Below are positions 1 to 6,539 of a stretch of 18,374 nucleotides of DNA, one piece after another; the first letter of the stretch is position 1; each line of letters begins with the position of its first letter. The notes beneath the pieces are model-generated. The model had not been told where the DNA came from. It worked only from the letters and a program-made list of their open reading frames with translations, and did no database searches. Source of the stretch: JAZTYK01 sp045636925 (GTDB lineage Bacteria; Bacillota; Clostridia; Oscillospirales; Butyricicoccaceae); contig JAZTYK010000031.1 in assembly GCA_045636925.1 (NCBI GenBank), positions 1-18,374 of the forward strand. Direction: 5' to 3'. The position numbers and the translations under genes are program-made.

Positions 1-599
1 TAAACAGTGTTACACCGCTCGGCAAGCGGAGTTTCGGCACCAAGCAGAATATGCGGATTTTTCTCGACCGGTAAGGCTTCGCCCGTGAGTGCACTTTCGT
101 TTGTTTTAAGCCCGACAGCCTCGATAAGCCTTGCATCTGCCGCAACGCAGTCGCCTGCACTGAGCAGAAGAATATCGCCTGCAACCACCTGCGATGAGGG
201 TATTTTTTGCACCTGCGAATCACGCAAAACGGTTGCTTCGGGTGCTGACATACGGCTCAGATTGTCGATTGCGTGCTCTGCTTTGCTCTCCTGCACAACG
301 CCTGCAACGGCATTGAGAATTACGATTGCGAGAATTATTATCGGGTCAACATAAGAGCCTTCACCCTCAAGATAAGCGGTGAAAAAAGATATCACAGCCG
401 CAATAATCAGCGTGATAACCATAAAATCCTTGAACTGGGAAAGAAAGCGTAAAATAATATTTGCACGCTTTTTTTCGCTGAGTTTGTTTTCACCCTGCTC
501 ATTCAGCCTTTTTAATGCTTCGGATTTTTTAAGTCCGTTTTTGGTGTCGGTTTTAAGTTTTTTCAGTGTATCGTTTATGCTCATCGAGTGAAAATCCAT
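1..599 (-). CDS. P-type Ca2+-transporting ATPase, N-terminal part (3' end outside window)
   Basis: This is the beginning of a cation-pumping P-type ATPase of the P2A (SERCA/PMCA-like) group, which moves Ca2+ out of the cytoplasm using ATP. The 199 visible residues include an N-terminal cytoplasmic segment (1-55), TM1 (about 58-75), TM2 (about 84-103) and the start of the actuator domain. The actuator dephosphorylation loop reads NESALTGEALPVEK with TGEA at 172-175, where TGES is the usual form. The catalytic DKTGT and the nucleotide domain lie outside the window, so ion specificity is inferred from family resemblance. The ATG at 597-599 is chosen because GGGTGG lies 7 nt upstream; a second ATG 5 codons inside is possible. 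Codon use is clearly more A+T-rich than in the genes after position 1280. It is transcribed divergently from rnpB. Confidence 0.88.
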   Translation of the reverse strand, partial: MDFHSMSINDTLKKLKTDTKNGLKKSEALKRLNEQGENKLSEKKRANIILRFLSQFKDFMVITLIIAAVISFFTAYLEGEGSYVDPIIILAIVILNAVAGVVQESKAEHAIDNLSRMSAPEATVLRDSQVQKIPSSQVVAGDILLLSAGDCVAADARLIEAVGLKTNESALTGEALPVEKNPHILLGAETPLAERCNTV

Positions 600-660
600 A
601 CAGTTACCACCCTTGATTTTACTTTTTTAATTTATATGTACGCTCATATATTATTATTAA
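600..660. other. A+T-rich intergenic spacer between the divergent ATPase gene and rnpB
   Basis: This stretch holds the 5' region of the ATPase gene. A TATAAA on the minus strand could be its -10 element, but no good -35 stands 16-18 nt away, so I do not call a promoter for the ATPase. Confidence 0.4.
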
Positions 661-689
661 TTGACATTAAGTTTCTTTTGTTATAAAAT
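661..689 (+). promoter_or_regulatory. sigma-A type promoter of rnpB
   Basis: A perfect TTGACA (661-666) is followed by a 17-nt spacer and TAAAAT (684-689). The expected start 7-11 nt downstream coincides with the 5' end of the RNase P RNA near 700. Confidence 0.85.
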
Positions 690-699
690 ATATATTCAC

Positions 700-1043
700 A
701 AGCGGATTGGGCAGCTGCGGCGGTAAGGACTTATCACCCTTGCCGACGAGGAAAGTCCGGGCTTCGCAGAGCAGGATAACTGATAACATCAGCCGCGGGT
801 AACCGCCGGACAAGTGCAACAGAGATATACCGCCGGCTTTGCCGGTAAGGGTGGAAAGGCGAGGTAAGAGCTCACCGGACTCTTTGGTAACAAGGAGTCC
901 CTGTAAACTCTATCCGAAGCAACACCGACTTGGGGGCTACGGCTTGCTCGGCCAATCTCCAGACAGGTGGCTTGAGGCGGGTGGCGACATCCGTCCCAGA
1001 TAGATGGCTGCATTCAACAGAACCCGGCTTATAGGTCTGCACT
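700..1043 (+). ncRNA. rnpB: RNase P RNA (M1 RNA), bacterial
   Basis: This is the catalytic RNA of RNase P, which trims the 5' leader of precursor tRNAs. The universal core is present: GAGGAAAGTCCGGGCTTC near 748-765 (5' P4 region), GTGCAACAGAGA near 814, the GGTAAGGGTGGAAAGG block, GTAAACTC near 903, and ACAGAACCCGGCTTATAGG near 1017-1035 (3' P4 region). P3 forms from CGGTAAGG and CCTTGCCG, and P2 from GCAGC and GCTGC. The terminal P1 helix, GCGGATT (702-708) with GGTCTGC (1034-1040), has three wobble pairs among seven, which is weak. The boundaries are estimated from P1 and the promoter. A terminator follows at 1051. The short frames across this region are not genes. Confidence 0.95.
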
Positions 1044-1050
1044 TTTTATC

Positions 1051-1080
1051 AAAAAACGCACCGCATCAGGTGCGTTTTTT
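1051..1080 (+). terminator. intrinsic terminator of rnpB
   Basis: A perfect 12-bp stem, AAAAAACGCACC (1051-1062) with GGTGCGTTTTTT (1069-1080), has a 6-nt loop and ends in six T residues. The A/T ends make it usable in either direction. Confidence 0.9.
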
Positions 1081-1224
1081 GAAAGCTGTCAAAGAACCGC
1101 TTCGCTGGGTTCTTTTCGACAAGGAAGATCCGGCCTGCGGGCCGGTTTCGCCGCTTTTCTGCGGAAAATCGGCGGGTTACGGTGTTTTTCCCCGGCGCAT
1201 GTCCGTGGAAAAACCATCCGCAAG
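1081..1224 (+). other. structured spacer: four consecutive hairpins
   Basis: Four hairpins can be drawn by eye. The first is AAAGAACC (1091-1098) with GGTTCTTT (1108-1115). The second is CCGGCC (1130-1135) with GGCCGG (1140-1145), closing a TGCG loop. The third is GCCG-TTTTC (1150-1159) with GAAAA-CGGC (1164-1173), also with a TGCG loop. The fourth is GTTTTTCC (1184-1191) with GGAAAAAC (1207-1214). Both TGCG loops are closed by C-G, which fits the stable cUNCGg tetraloop class. I see no promoter and no credible coding frame. Function is unknown. Confidence 0.6.
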
Positions 1225-1254
1225 AAAAAACGCACCGCATCCGGTGCGTTTTTT
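1225..1254 (+). terminator. second copy of the rnpB-type terminator hairpin
   Basis: The stem AAAAAACGCACC (1225-1236) with GGTGCGTTTTTT (1243-1254) is identical to the arms of the hairpin at 1051-1080; only the loop differs (GCATCC instead of GCATCA). It lies 38 nt before the start of the next gene, so it could end upstream transcription or attenuate entry into the transporter gene. Confidence 0.75.
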
Positions 1255-1292
1255 GGCGTCAATCCCATGTCTTACAAGGAGGCATGTTCTAT

Positions 1293-2180
1293 ATGAGTAA
1301 AAAGACCCGTAGCACCATTCTTTTGGTGCTCACCGCTGCCATGTGGGGCAGCAGCTTTGTGGCCTACACCGTAGGCAGCTTTCACCTGGGAGCCCTGACC
1401 TATACCGCTGTCCGTTTCATTTTGGGCAGCCTGTCCATGATCCCCGTGGTGCTTCTGTTTGAAAAGAAAACCCTCACTGCCGAAGAAAAGCGCGCCACCT
1501 TAAAGGGTGGTCTGCTGGTAGGTCTTGTCCTTGCCGCTGCCTCCATCGTGCAGCAGTATGCCGTGGCCATCAGCGGTTCGGCAGGCATCTCCGGCTTTAT
1601 CAGCAACCTCTATACGGTATTCACGCCCATCATCTGTTTCTTCCTGTTCAAAAAGAACCCGGGCAAGTTTGCCTGGATGGGCTTTGCTGTGGCATTGGCA
1701 GGTCTGTATCTTCTCTCCGGCGCCAACGGTCTGAATCTTGGCATGGGCGAGATTTTACTGCTGATCACTGCACTAGGCTGGGCGATCCATCTGCTTGCCG
1801 TAGACTATGCCGCCAAGTCCGCCCCTCCCCTGCGTGCCACCGCCCTGTCTTTCTGCGTGGCTGCTGTGATTTCCTCGGTGGCAGCCTTGATCCTGGAAGA
1901 TTGCACCGTGCAGTCTCTGCTGGATGCCAAATACGCCATTTTGTTCGGCGGCTTGATCTCGGTTGGCGCATCTTACACCTGCCAGGCTTTGGGCCAGCGG
2001 GATGCCGACCCCAACTTTGCCGCACTGATTTATTGCCTTGACCCTGTGTTTGCCGCATTGGGCGGCGCACTGATCCTGAATGAAGTCATGCGGCCCCGCG
2101 GCTACCTTGGCTGCCTGCTGATCCTCAGCGGCATTCTGCTGTCCCGCATCCCCGGTCTGCTGAAAAAGGAGGAAGTGTAA
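1293..2180 (+). CDS. EamA/DMT-superfamily transporter
   Basis: This is a 295-residue drug/metabolite transporter of the EamA family, an inner-membrane exporter or exchanger of small metabolites whose substrate cannot be told from sequence. It has the usual ten hydrophobic segments in two EamA repeats (about 8-140 and 150-285). The first repeat opens with the typical LTAAMWGSSFVA, and the second ends with LDPVFAALGGALILNE followed by a last hydrophobic segment. Length is normal for the family. The ATG at 1293 is preferred because AAGGAGG (1276-1282) is 10 nt upstream; the in-frame extension back to 1182 runs through the hairpin spacer and is rejected. The stop touches the next start, and the last codons carry that gene's ribosome site, so the two genes are translationally coupled. 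No promoter was found directly upstream. Confidence 0.9.
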   Translation: MSKKTRSTILLVLTAAMWGSSFVAYTVGSFHLGALTYTAVRFILGSLSMIPVVLLFEKKTLTAEEKRATLKGGLLVGLVLAAASIVQQYAVAISGSAGISGFISNLYTVFTPIICFFLFKKNPGKFAWMGFAVALAGLYLLSGANGLNLGMGEILLLITALGWAIHLLAVDYAAKSAPPLRATALSFCVAAVISSVAALILEDCTVQSLLDAKYAILFGGLISVGASYTCQALGQRDADPNFAALIYCLDPVFAALGGALILNEVMRPRGYLGCLLILSGILLSRIPGLLKKEEV

Positions 2181-2741
2181 ATGCTGTTCACCCCCAAAAC
2201 CGTCACCTTGAAAAATGGCATCACCGCCATTCTCCGCTCTCCCAAACCGGAAGAAGCCGCAGAAATGCTGGCTTACCTGCGCGCCGTTGCCACCGAAACC
2301 CACTTTTTGCTGCGCTACCCCGAGGAATGCGCCAACGAGCATGACCCGCTGGAGATCCAGGATCAGGCCGACCACATGGCCGCTGCCCTGCGTAATCCCT
2401 ATTCCCTGTCTATTCTCTGTGAGATCAACGGCAAAATTGCCGGTCAGTGCAGCGTCAGCTTTAACCGCCGCTTCAAGATCGGCCACCGGGCCACCATCGC
2501 CATCACCAGCCTGTCCCCCTATTGGGGCATCGGTCTGGGCACTGCCATGTTCGCCGCCATGGAAGAAACCGCCAAGGCAAAGGGTGTTACCCAGCTGGAA
2601 CTGGGCTTTATGGAGGGCAACGTCCGCGCCCGGGCGCTATATGAAAAGATGGGCTTCCGCATCATCGGCGATACCCCCGGCGCCTTCCGCCTGAAAGACG
2701 GTACATACTTAAAAGAATACCACATGGTCAAAGAAATCTGA
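2181..2741 (+). CDS. GNAT-family N-acetyltransferase
   Basis: This 186-residue protein has the GCN5-related acetyltransferase fold, which moves an acetyl group from acetyl-CoA to an amine. Motif A is visible as LSPYWGIGLGTAM (111-123) with the pyrophosphate-binding GIGLG loop, and motif B as NVRARALYEKMGF (147-159), the pattern common in RimI/RimL-like and small-molecule acetyltransferases. The substrate is unknown. The ATG follows directly on the TAA of the transporter gene, with GGAGG 8 nt upstream inside that gene, so both are one transcription unit. Pairing with an exporter hints at modification and export of the same compound, but this is inference. A strong terminator follows. Confidence 0.9.
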   Translation: MLFTPKTVTLKNGITAILRSPKPEEAAEMLAYLRAVATETHFLLRYPEECANEHDPLEIQDQADHMAAALRNPYSLSILCEINGKIAGQCSVSFNRRFKIGHRATIAITSLSPYWGIGLGTAMFAAMEETAKAKGVTQLELGFMEGNVRARALYEKMGFRIIGDTPGAFRLKDGTYLKEYHMVKEI

Positions 2742-2753
2742 TGAATGCAAAAG

Positions 2754-2790
2754 CCCCCGACAGTTTTACGAAAACTGTCGGGGGTTTCTT
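2754..2790. terminator. bidirectional terminator between GNAT and trpB2
   Basis: A 14-bp perfect stem (2754-2767 with 2771-2784), C/G-rich at the base, carries a minimal ACG loop. On the plus strand it runs into TTTCTT; on the minus strand it runs into CTTTTG. It sits between two convergent genes and serves both. Confidence 0.9.
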
Positions 2791-2800
2791 CATTTGTATG

Positions 2801-4171
2801 TTATTTGATCTCCGGCAGAGTTGCAAAGCCCTGCTCCAGTTCGGCATCGGTGGGGGTGTAATCCTGCATGGTGCCTTCATAGAAGGACTGGTAAGCAGGC
2901 ATATCAAAGTATCCGGTGCCGGTGAGGCCAAAGAGGATGACCTTCTTTTCACCGGTTTCCTTGCAACGGAGTGCTTCTTCCATAGCGCAGCAGATGGCGT
3001 GGCTGCTTTCGGGCGCGGGCAAGGTGCCCTCGCAGCGGGCAAACTGGGTGGCAGCGCCAAAGATGCGGGTCTGGGTATAAGACCGTGCCTCCATATAGCC
3101 GTCATGATACAGCTTGGATACGATGGGATTCATGCCGTGATACCGCAGACCGCCCACGTGGTTGGACGCGGGGATAAAGCCGCTGCCCAGGGTGTACATC
3201 TTCATCAGCGGCGTGGTCTTACCGGTATCGCCGTAGTCATAGGCATACTTGCCGCGGCTGAGGCTGGGACAGCTGGAAGGCTCTACGGCAATAAAGCGAA
3301 TGTTGTTCTTTCCCTCCAGACGGTCAGCCATATACGGAGCGATCAGGCCGCCCAGATTACTGCCGCCGCCGGCGCAGCCGATGACGATGTCGGGCTTTAC
3401 ATCATACTTATCCAGCGCTGCTTTTGCCTCCAGACCGATGATGCTCTGATGCAGCAGCACATGGTTCAGCACACTGCCCAGCACATAACGGTAACCGGGA
3501 TTCTTTTTGGCTACTTCCACCGCTTCGGAAATGGCACAGCCCAGACTTCCGGAAGTTTCGGGCATCATTTCCAGGATCTTACGGCCTACCTCGGTGGTGT
3601 CCGAGGGAGAAGGCGTCACCTGTGCGCCATAGGTCTGCATGACCGCCTTGCGGTGGGGCTTCAGCTTGGCAGAGCCCTTGACCATGTACACCTGCACGCC
3701 CAGGCCGAAATAGCCGCCTGCCATAGCCAGCGCAGTACCCCACTGACCGGCACCGGTCTCGGTGGTCACATCGGTCAGACCCTGCTTCTTAGCATAATAA
3801 GCCTGAGGCACAGCGGAGTTCAGCTTGTGGCTGCCGCTGGTATTGGAGCCTTCGTACTTGTAATAAATCTCTGCGGGAGTGTCCAGCAGACGCTCTAAGT
3901 TATATGCGCGCACCACGGGAGAGGGACGCACCATGCGGTAAAAATCCCAAACCTCCTGGGGGATGGGGATAAACCGATCGGTGGTGTTCAGTTCCTGCTC
4001 CACAGCCTCGTCACAGAACACCTGCTTCAGGGTCTCCTTGGTGATGGGCTGTTTGGTTTCGGGATCCAGCATGGGAGGCAGATCGGGCACAATGGCGCCC
4101 AGGTTCATCCATGCACGGGGCATTTCGTCTTCTTCCAAAAAAATCTTGTAGGGGATAGTCTCTTTGCTCAT
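2801..4171 (-). CDS. trpB: tryptophan synthase beta chain, TrpB2 type
   Basis: This PLP enzyme joins indole to serine, or an activated serine, to give tryptophan. The 456 residues match the longer TrpB2 subfamily (TrpB1 is near 400). Visible landmarks are the extended N-terminus, the PLP lysine in GSNTSGSHKLNSA (Lys116), the catalytic Glu138 in TETGAGQWG (Trp after Gln, where TrpB1 has His), and the phosphate-binding GCAGGGSNLGG (265-275). The ATG at 4169-4171 is preferred over the in-frame start at 4222, which lies in the leader terminator; AAGGAGC is just upstream. No trpA or other trp gene adjoins it, so it is an orphan TrpB2, possibly for indole salvage. The leader is a tRNA-Trp T-box, which independently supports a tryptophan role. 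Confidence 0.95.
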   Translation of the reverse strand: MSKETIPYKIFLEEDEMPRAWMNLGAIVPDLPPMLDPETKQPITKETLKQVFCDEAVEQELNTTDRFIPIPQEVWDFYRMVRPSPVVRAYNLERLLDTPAEIYYKYEGSNTSGSHKLNSAVPQAYYAKKQGLTDVTTETGAGQWGTALAMAGGYFGLGVQVYMVKGSAKLKPHRKAVMQTYGAQVTPSPSDTTEVGRKILEMMPETSGSLGCAISEAVEVAKKNPGYRYVLGSVLNHVLLHQSIIGLEAKAALDKYDVKPDIVIGCAGGGSNLGGLIAPYMADRLEGKNNIRFIAVEPSSCPSLSRGKYAYDYGDTGKTTPLMKMYTLGSGFIPASNHVGGLRYHGMNPIVSKLYHDGYMEARSYTQTRIFGAATQFARCEGTLPAPESSHAICCAMEEALRCKETGEKKVILFGLTGTGYFDMPAYQSFYEGTMQDYTPTDAELEQGFATLPEIK

Positions 4172-4203
4172 GGTTTTTCGCTCCTTTTTCGGACGGGGAA
4201 AAT

Positions 4204-4244
4204 AAAAAACGCCCCGTCCCATGATCTTTCATAGGACAAGAGCG
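4204..4244 (-). terminator. T-box attenuator terminator
   Basis: On the minus strand, CGCTCT and GTCCTATGA (4229-4244, one bulged T) pair with TCATGGGAC and GGGGCG (4210-4224) around an AAGA loop, followed by TTTTTT at 4204-4209. It competes with the T-box antiterminator. A second possible pairing of the downstream CCCCGTCC lies just before the ribosome site. Confidence 0.85.
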
Positions 4245-4466
4245 ATGCTCCTGCGGTGCCACCTATTTTCGTCTTTCGACGCACTCCTTGGCGTGCCAAC
4301 ACACGCCCACCGTGATAACGCCCGGTTCGCGTCTGACCTACCCTTTCGGCTCAGCCAGCCCTCAAAAGTCCATTCACCAAAGTTCCCGCTGCCGCGATCA
4401 CACCCTCCGCAGCTCTCTGAAGCCTTCTGCTTTGGCTACTACTCTTTCTCATCGGTTTTTTATATG
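4204..4466 (-). promoter_or_regulatory. T-box leader (tRNA-Trp riboswitch) of trpB2
   Basis: Read on the minus strand, this leader has the features of a T-box. The stem I part contains GAGTAGTAGCC near 4434-4444 and AGAGAG near 4412-4417. The specifier loop reads GGTGAATGGAC, with codon TGG at 4370-4372, which specifies Trp. The T-box sequence AGGTGGCACCGC is at 4253-4264, whose bulge pairs with the NCCA end of uncharged tRNA. An intrinsic terminator with a U tract completes it. Uncharged tRNA-Trp should stabilise the antiterminator and switch on trpB2. The motifs are seen; the mechanism follows from the well-characterised T-box family. Confidence 0.93.
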
Positions 4467-4474
4467 ATATCATG

Positions 4475-4503
4475 ATGATAGTCCGATTTTTTCTGTTTGT
4501 CAA
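4475..4503 (-). promoter_or_regulatory. promoter of the T-box-trpB2 unit
   Basis: On the minus strand TTGACA (4498-4503), a 17-nt spacer and TATCAT (4475-4480) stand directly before the T-box leader, giving a start near 4467. Confidence 0.85.
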
Positions 4504-4520
4504 GCCTTTTTGCAAAAGCA

Positions 4521-4553
4521 ATGCCCTCTGCGTTTCATCATCGCAGAGGGCAT
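4521..4553 (-). terminator. terminator of the lipoprotein gene
   Basis: A perfect 12-bp stem (4521-4532 with 4542-4553) and a 9-nt loop lie 11 nt after the stop of the lipoprotein gene. On the minus strand it runs into GCTTTTGC, a short U tract. Confidence 0.75.
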
Positions 4554-4563
4554 GTTTTCTTTT

Positions 4564-6435
4564 TTATGCTGCAGGTGCAAGCTGTGCCTGCGCCCGTGCC
4601 AGCGCCTGCTCCCATACGGTCTGCTCCGGCCATCCGGTGGTGTCGAAACAATCCCGGATACAGCGGCAGTAATAATCCAGCTTGGGGATCAGGTTGGGTC
4701 TGTCCACAAAGGACCATTCCCAGCCATTCATGGCATATTCCAGCACCCTGGCCCGATCCTCGGTGGGCATGGTCATGGCATAGTCGTCCACAAACCAGTT
4801 CAGATACTGACCCCAGTTCTCCGGCAGCATCTGATAGTTGTAAGAGTACGAGAAACCTTCCGGCTGCAGTTCCAGCCAACCGTCCTCGCTGTAAAGTGCG
4901 CCTTCCCGATAAACGGAATCCCAACTCAGCTTGCGGTCAATAATGTGAGAGATCTCATGATAATAGGTGCCGACATAGCTGGCTTTTACATCCACCACCA
5001 TCAGGTAGTGATCGCCTTTTTCCTGGGTGAATGCTGCAAAGGAGGTAAATGCCGCATTTTCCGGCCAATCCTTTCGCCGCAGTCCGCCAATCAGCTCGAT
5101 GCGGACAGTATCCAGTTTGCTGTAAAGCAGCTGATCAAAGAATCCCTGGGGGTAACTGCTCAGGGACTGCTCCAGCAGATCCAAGGCGGTGGCCAGCTGT
5201 GCCGTATCCACAGCAGCATCACCAAGGAACTCGTCATAATCCAGCGCGCACTGCTCTGCAATGCGAATGTCTACACCAAAGCGTTCTGCCAATTGCTGCG
5301 CCCGCTGGTACAGATGTGCTTCTGCAGTATGGGGCTTGGTTTCTTCCCGGTACTCCTCCAGCTCCAGATCGCTGCCGGAGACCGCAACCTTGGGATCCCA
5401 AAACAGAAGCCGGGATGTATCATTGTCCCGGGCGGTGGTGATAAAGTATCCGCCCCAGCTTTCACACCAGGCGATCTTTCCACCCATCTGCACCCATTCG
5501 CCTCCGGGCAGCTGCAGCATCGATACCAGCTTTCCGTCCCAACTGTACAGGGCAGGGTTTCTGTTTTCCATATCATGGGTATACAGCAATCCAGTCTCCG
5601 GCAGAATCTCCATTCGGTTTCCGTAAAACAACGTGGTATGATGCTGTGTTCCCACAAGGAGATGCTTTTTCTCCCACTGATTGTTGTCGTTGACCAGATA
5701 CTTATCTCCGTGCCGCGCCACCCAGCCGATGCTGACCGGCAGAGTAATAGGTTCTACCACTCCCGTCTGCAGGTTCAGCACCGCATAACGGAATTTCTGA
5801 GTGACAGCATCCAGATAGGACATGGTCAGCTCGCCGTTACCCAGGTCCAGCAGCGACGGTTCTTTTCCGTCCATGACCGGGGTGCGGATCTTGCTGCTCA
5901 GATCAATCCGGCTGAAGCCTCTTTCCCACTGCAGTTCATACAGTGTCTTAAAGTCCGGGCTTAAAATCCAATCGCCCCAGTCCCCGTCCAGCTCATAACA
6001 TTCCAGTTCCTGCAGCGCGGTATCCAGAATTTTGACCCAGCCGTCGCCGGAATCGCAGAGGCCGACGCGGTCACCCTGTACCTGCACGCGCACATAACCG
6101 CCGGTTTCCAGAGCTTTCTCCACAAGCAGTTCTCCGGTCTTCAGGTCGGTGAGCCGCAGATACATCCGGGCTGTTCCGTTCTCACGGTACAAGTATTCCA
6201 CAATCAGCAGGTTCTTCCCCACCATGTACAGGTTGGGGTGATCCATGCGTCCCAGATCAATCTTATCAATGTGCCAAAGGTTTCCTGCCGTTCCCACCGG
6301 TACCGCCGTTTCCAGCAGTGTTGGCGTGGTATCAACGGGCGGATCCGGGGGCACATCGGGACTTCCCGGTTCCTGCGGCTTTGTGCAGCCGCAAAGTACC
6401 ACCAGCAGCGCCAAAAGTATCCATAGCCGTTTCAT
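4564..6435 (-). CDS. lipoprotein with C-terminal HExxH zinc metallopeptidase domain
   Basis: I do not recognise this 623-residue protein as a named family. It starts with a lipoprotein signal peptide: Lys2-Arg3, a hydrophobic run, and lipobox LCGC with the lipidated Cys17, so it should be anchored on the outer face of the membrane. A Pro/Asp-rich linker (18-40) follows. Residues about 45-370 contain repeated short strands with W, D and G turns (LYMVGKNLLIV, DGWVKILD, YLVNDNN, LYSWDGKL), suggesting a beta-propeller-like region. The C-terminal part has YYHEISHIID with HEISH at 493-497 and a later DDYAMTMPTEDRA, whose Glu559 could be the third zinc ligand, as in gluzincins. Catalysis is inferred. 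The start has AAGGAGG upstream and its own promoter; the gene appears to stand alone. Confidence 0.8.
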   Translation of the reverse strand: MKRLWILLALLVVLCGCTKPQEPGSPDVPPDPPVDTTPTLLETAVPVGTAGNLWHIDKIDLGRMDHPNLYMVGKNLLIVEYLYRENGTARMYLRLTDLKTGELLVEKALETGGYVRVQVQGDRVGLCDSGDGWVKILDTALQELECYELDGDWGDWILSPDFKTLYELQWERGFSRIDLSSKIRTPVMDGKEPSLLDLGNGELTMSYLDAVTQKFRYAVLNLQTGVVEPITLPVSIGWVARHGDKYLVNDNNQWEKKHLLVGTQHHTTLFYGNRMEILPETGLLYTHDMENRNPALYSWDGKLVSMLQLPGGEWVQMGGKIAWCESWGGYFITTARDNDTSRLLFWDPKVAVSGSDLELEEYREETKPHTAEAHLYQRAQQLAERFGVDIRIAEQCALDYDEFLGDAAVDTAQLATALDLLEQSLSSYPQGFFDQLLYSKLDTVRIELIGGLRRKDWPENAAFTSFAAFTQEKGDHYLMVVDVKASYVGTYYHEISHIIDRKLSWDSVYREGALYSEDGWLELQPEGFSYSYNYQMLPENWGQYLNWFVDDYAMTMPTEDRARVLEYAMNGWEWSFVDRPNLIPKLDYYCRCIRDCFDTTGWPEQTVWEQALARAQAQLAPAA

Positions 6436-6471
6436 ATAGACATCTCCCTCCTTGGGATTTCTGCTCTCTGT

Positions 6472-6500
6472 ATTTTAGCATACATGTTGACAATTCGCAA
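6472..6500 (-). promoter_or_regulatory. promoter of the lipoprotein gene
   Basis: On the minus strand TTGCGA (6495-6500), 17 nt and TAAAAT (6472-6477) preceded by TGC, which makes an extended -10. The -35 abuts the terminator of the upstream ABC operon. Confidence 0.7.
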
Positions 6501-6528
6501 ATACCCGGCAGCATATGCTGCCGGGTAT
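6501..6528 (-). terminator. terminator of the marR-ABC-ABC operon (28-bp perfect palindrome)
   Basis: Both halves of 6501-6528 are exact inverted complements (ATACCCGGCAGCAT and its reverse), 11 nt after the stop of the second transporter gene. The U tract on the minus strand is weak (TATTTGCG); on the plus strand the hairpin is followed by GCTGTTTTTG. Confidence 0.7.
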
Positions 6529-6539
6529 GCTGTTTTTGT

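Noticed and set aside
789..1013. Minus-strand 74-codon frame
   Set aside because: It lies entirely antisense to the RNase P RNA core.
1049..1240. Minus-strand 63-codon frame with MRCVF at both ends
   Set aside because: The repeated peptide is only the translation of the two duplicated terminator hairpins; there is no ribosome site and the frame crosses hairpins and the rnpB end.
1182..1292. In-frame upstream extension of the EamA transporter
   Set aside because: It runs through the hairpins; AAGGAGG and a normal membrane N-terminus support the start at 1293.
2741..3898. Long plus-strand frame opposite trpB2
   Set aside because: Antisense frame produced by G+C-rich codons of trpB2; it starts in the terminator and resembles no protein.
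4510..5964. Plus-strand 484-codon frame opposite the lipoprotein gene
   Set aside because: Its opposite strand encodes a protein with a lipobox, HEISH motif, promoter and ribosome site; this frame has none of these.
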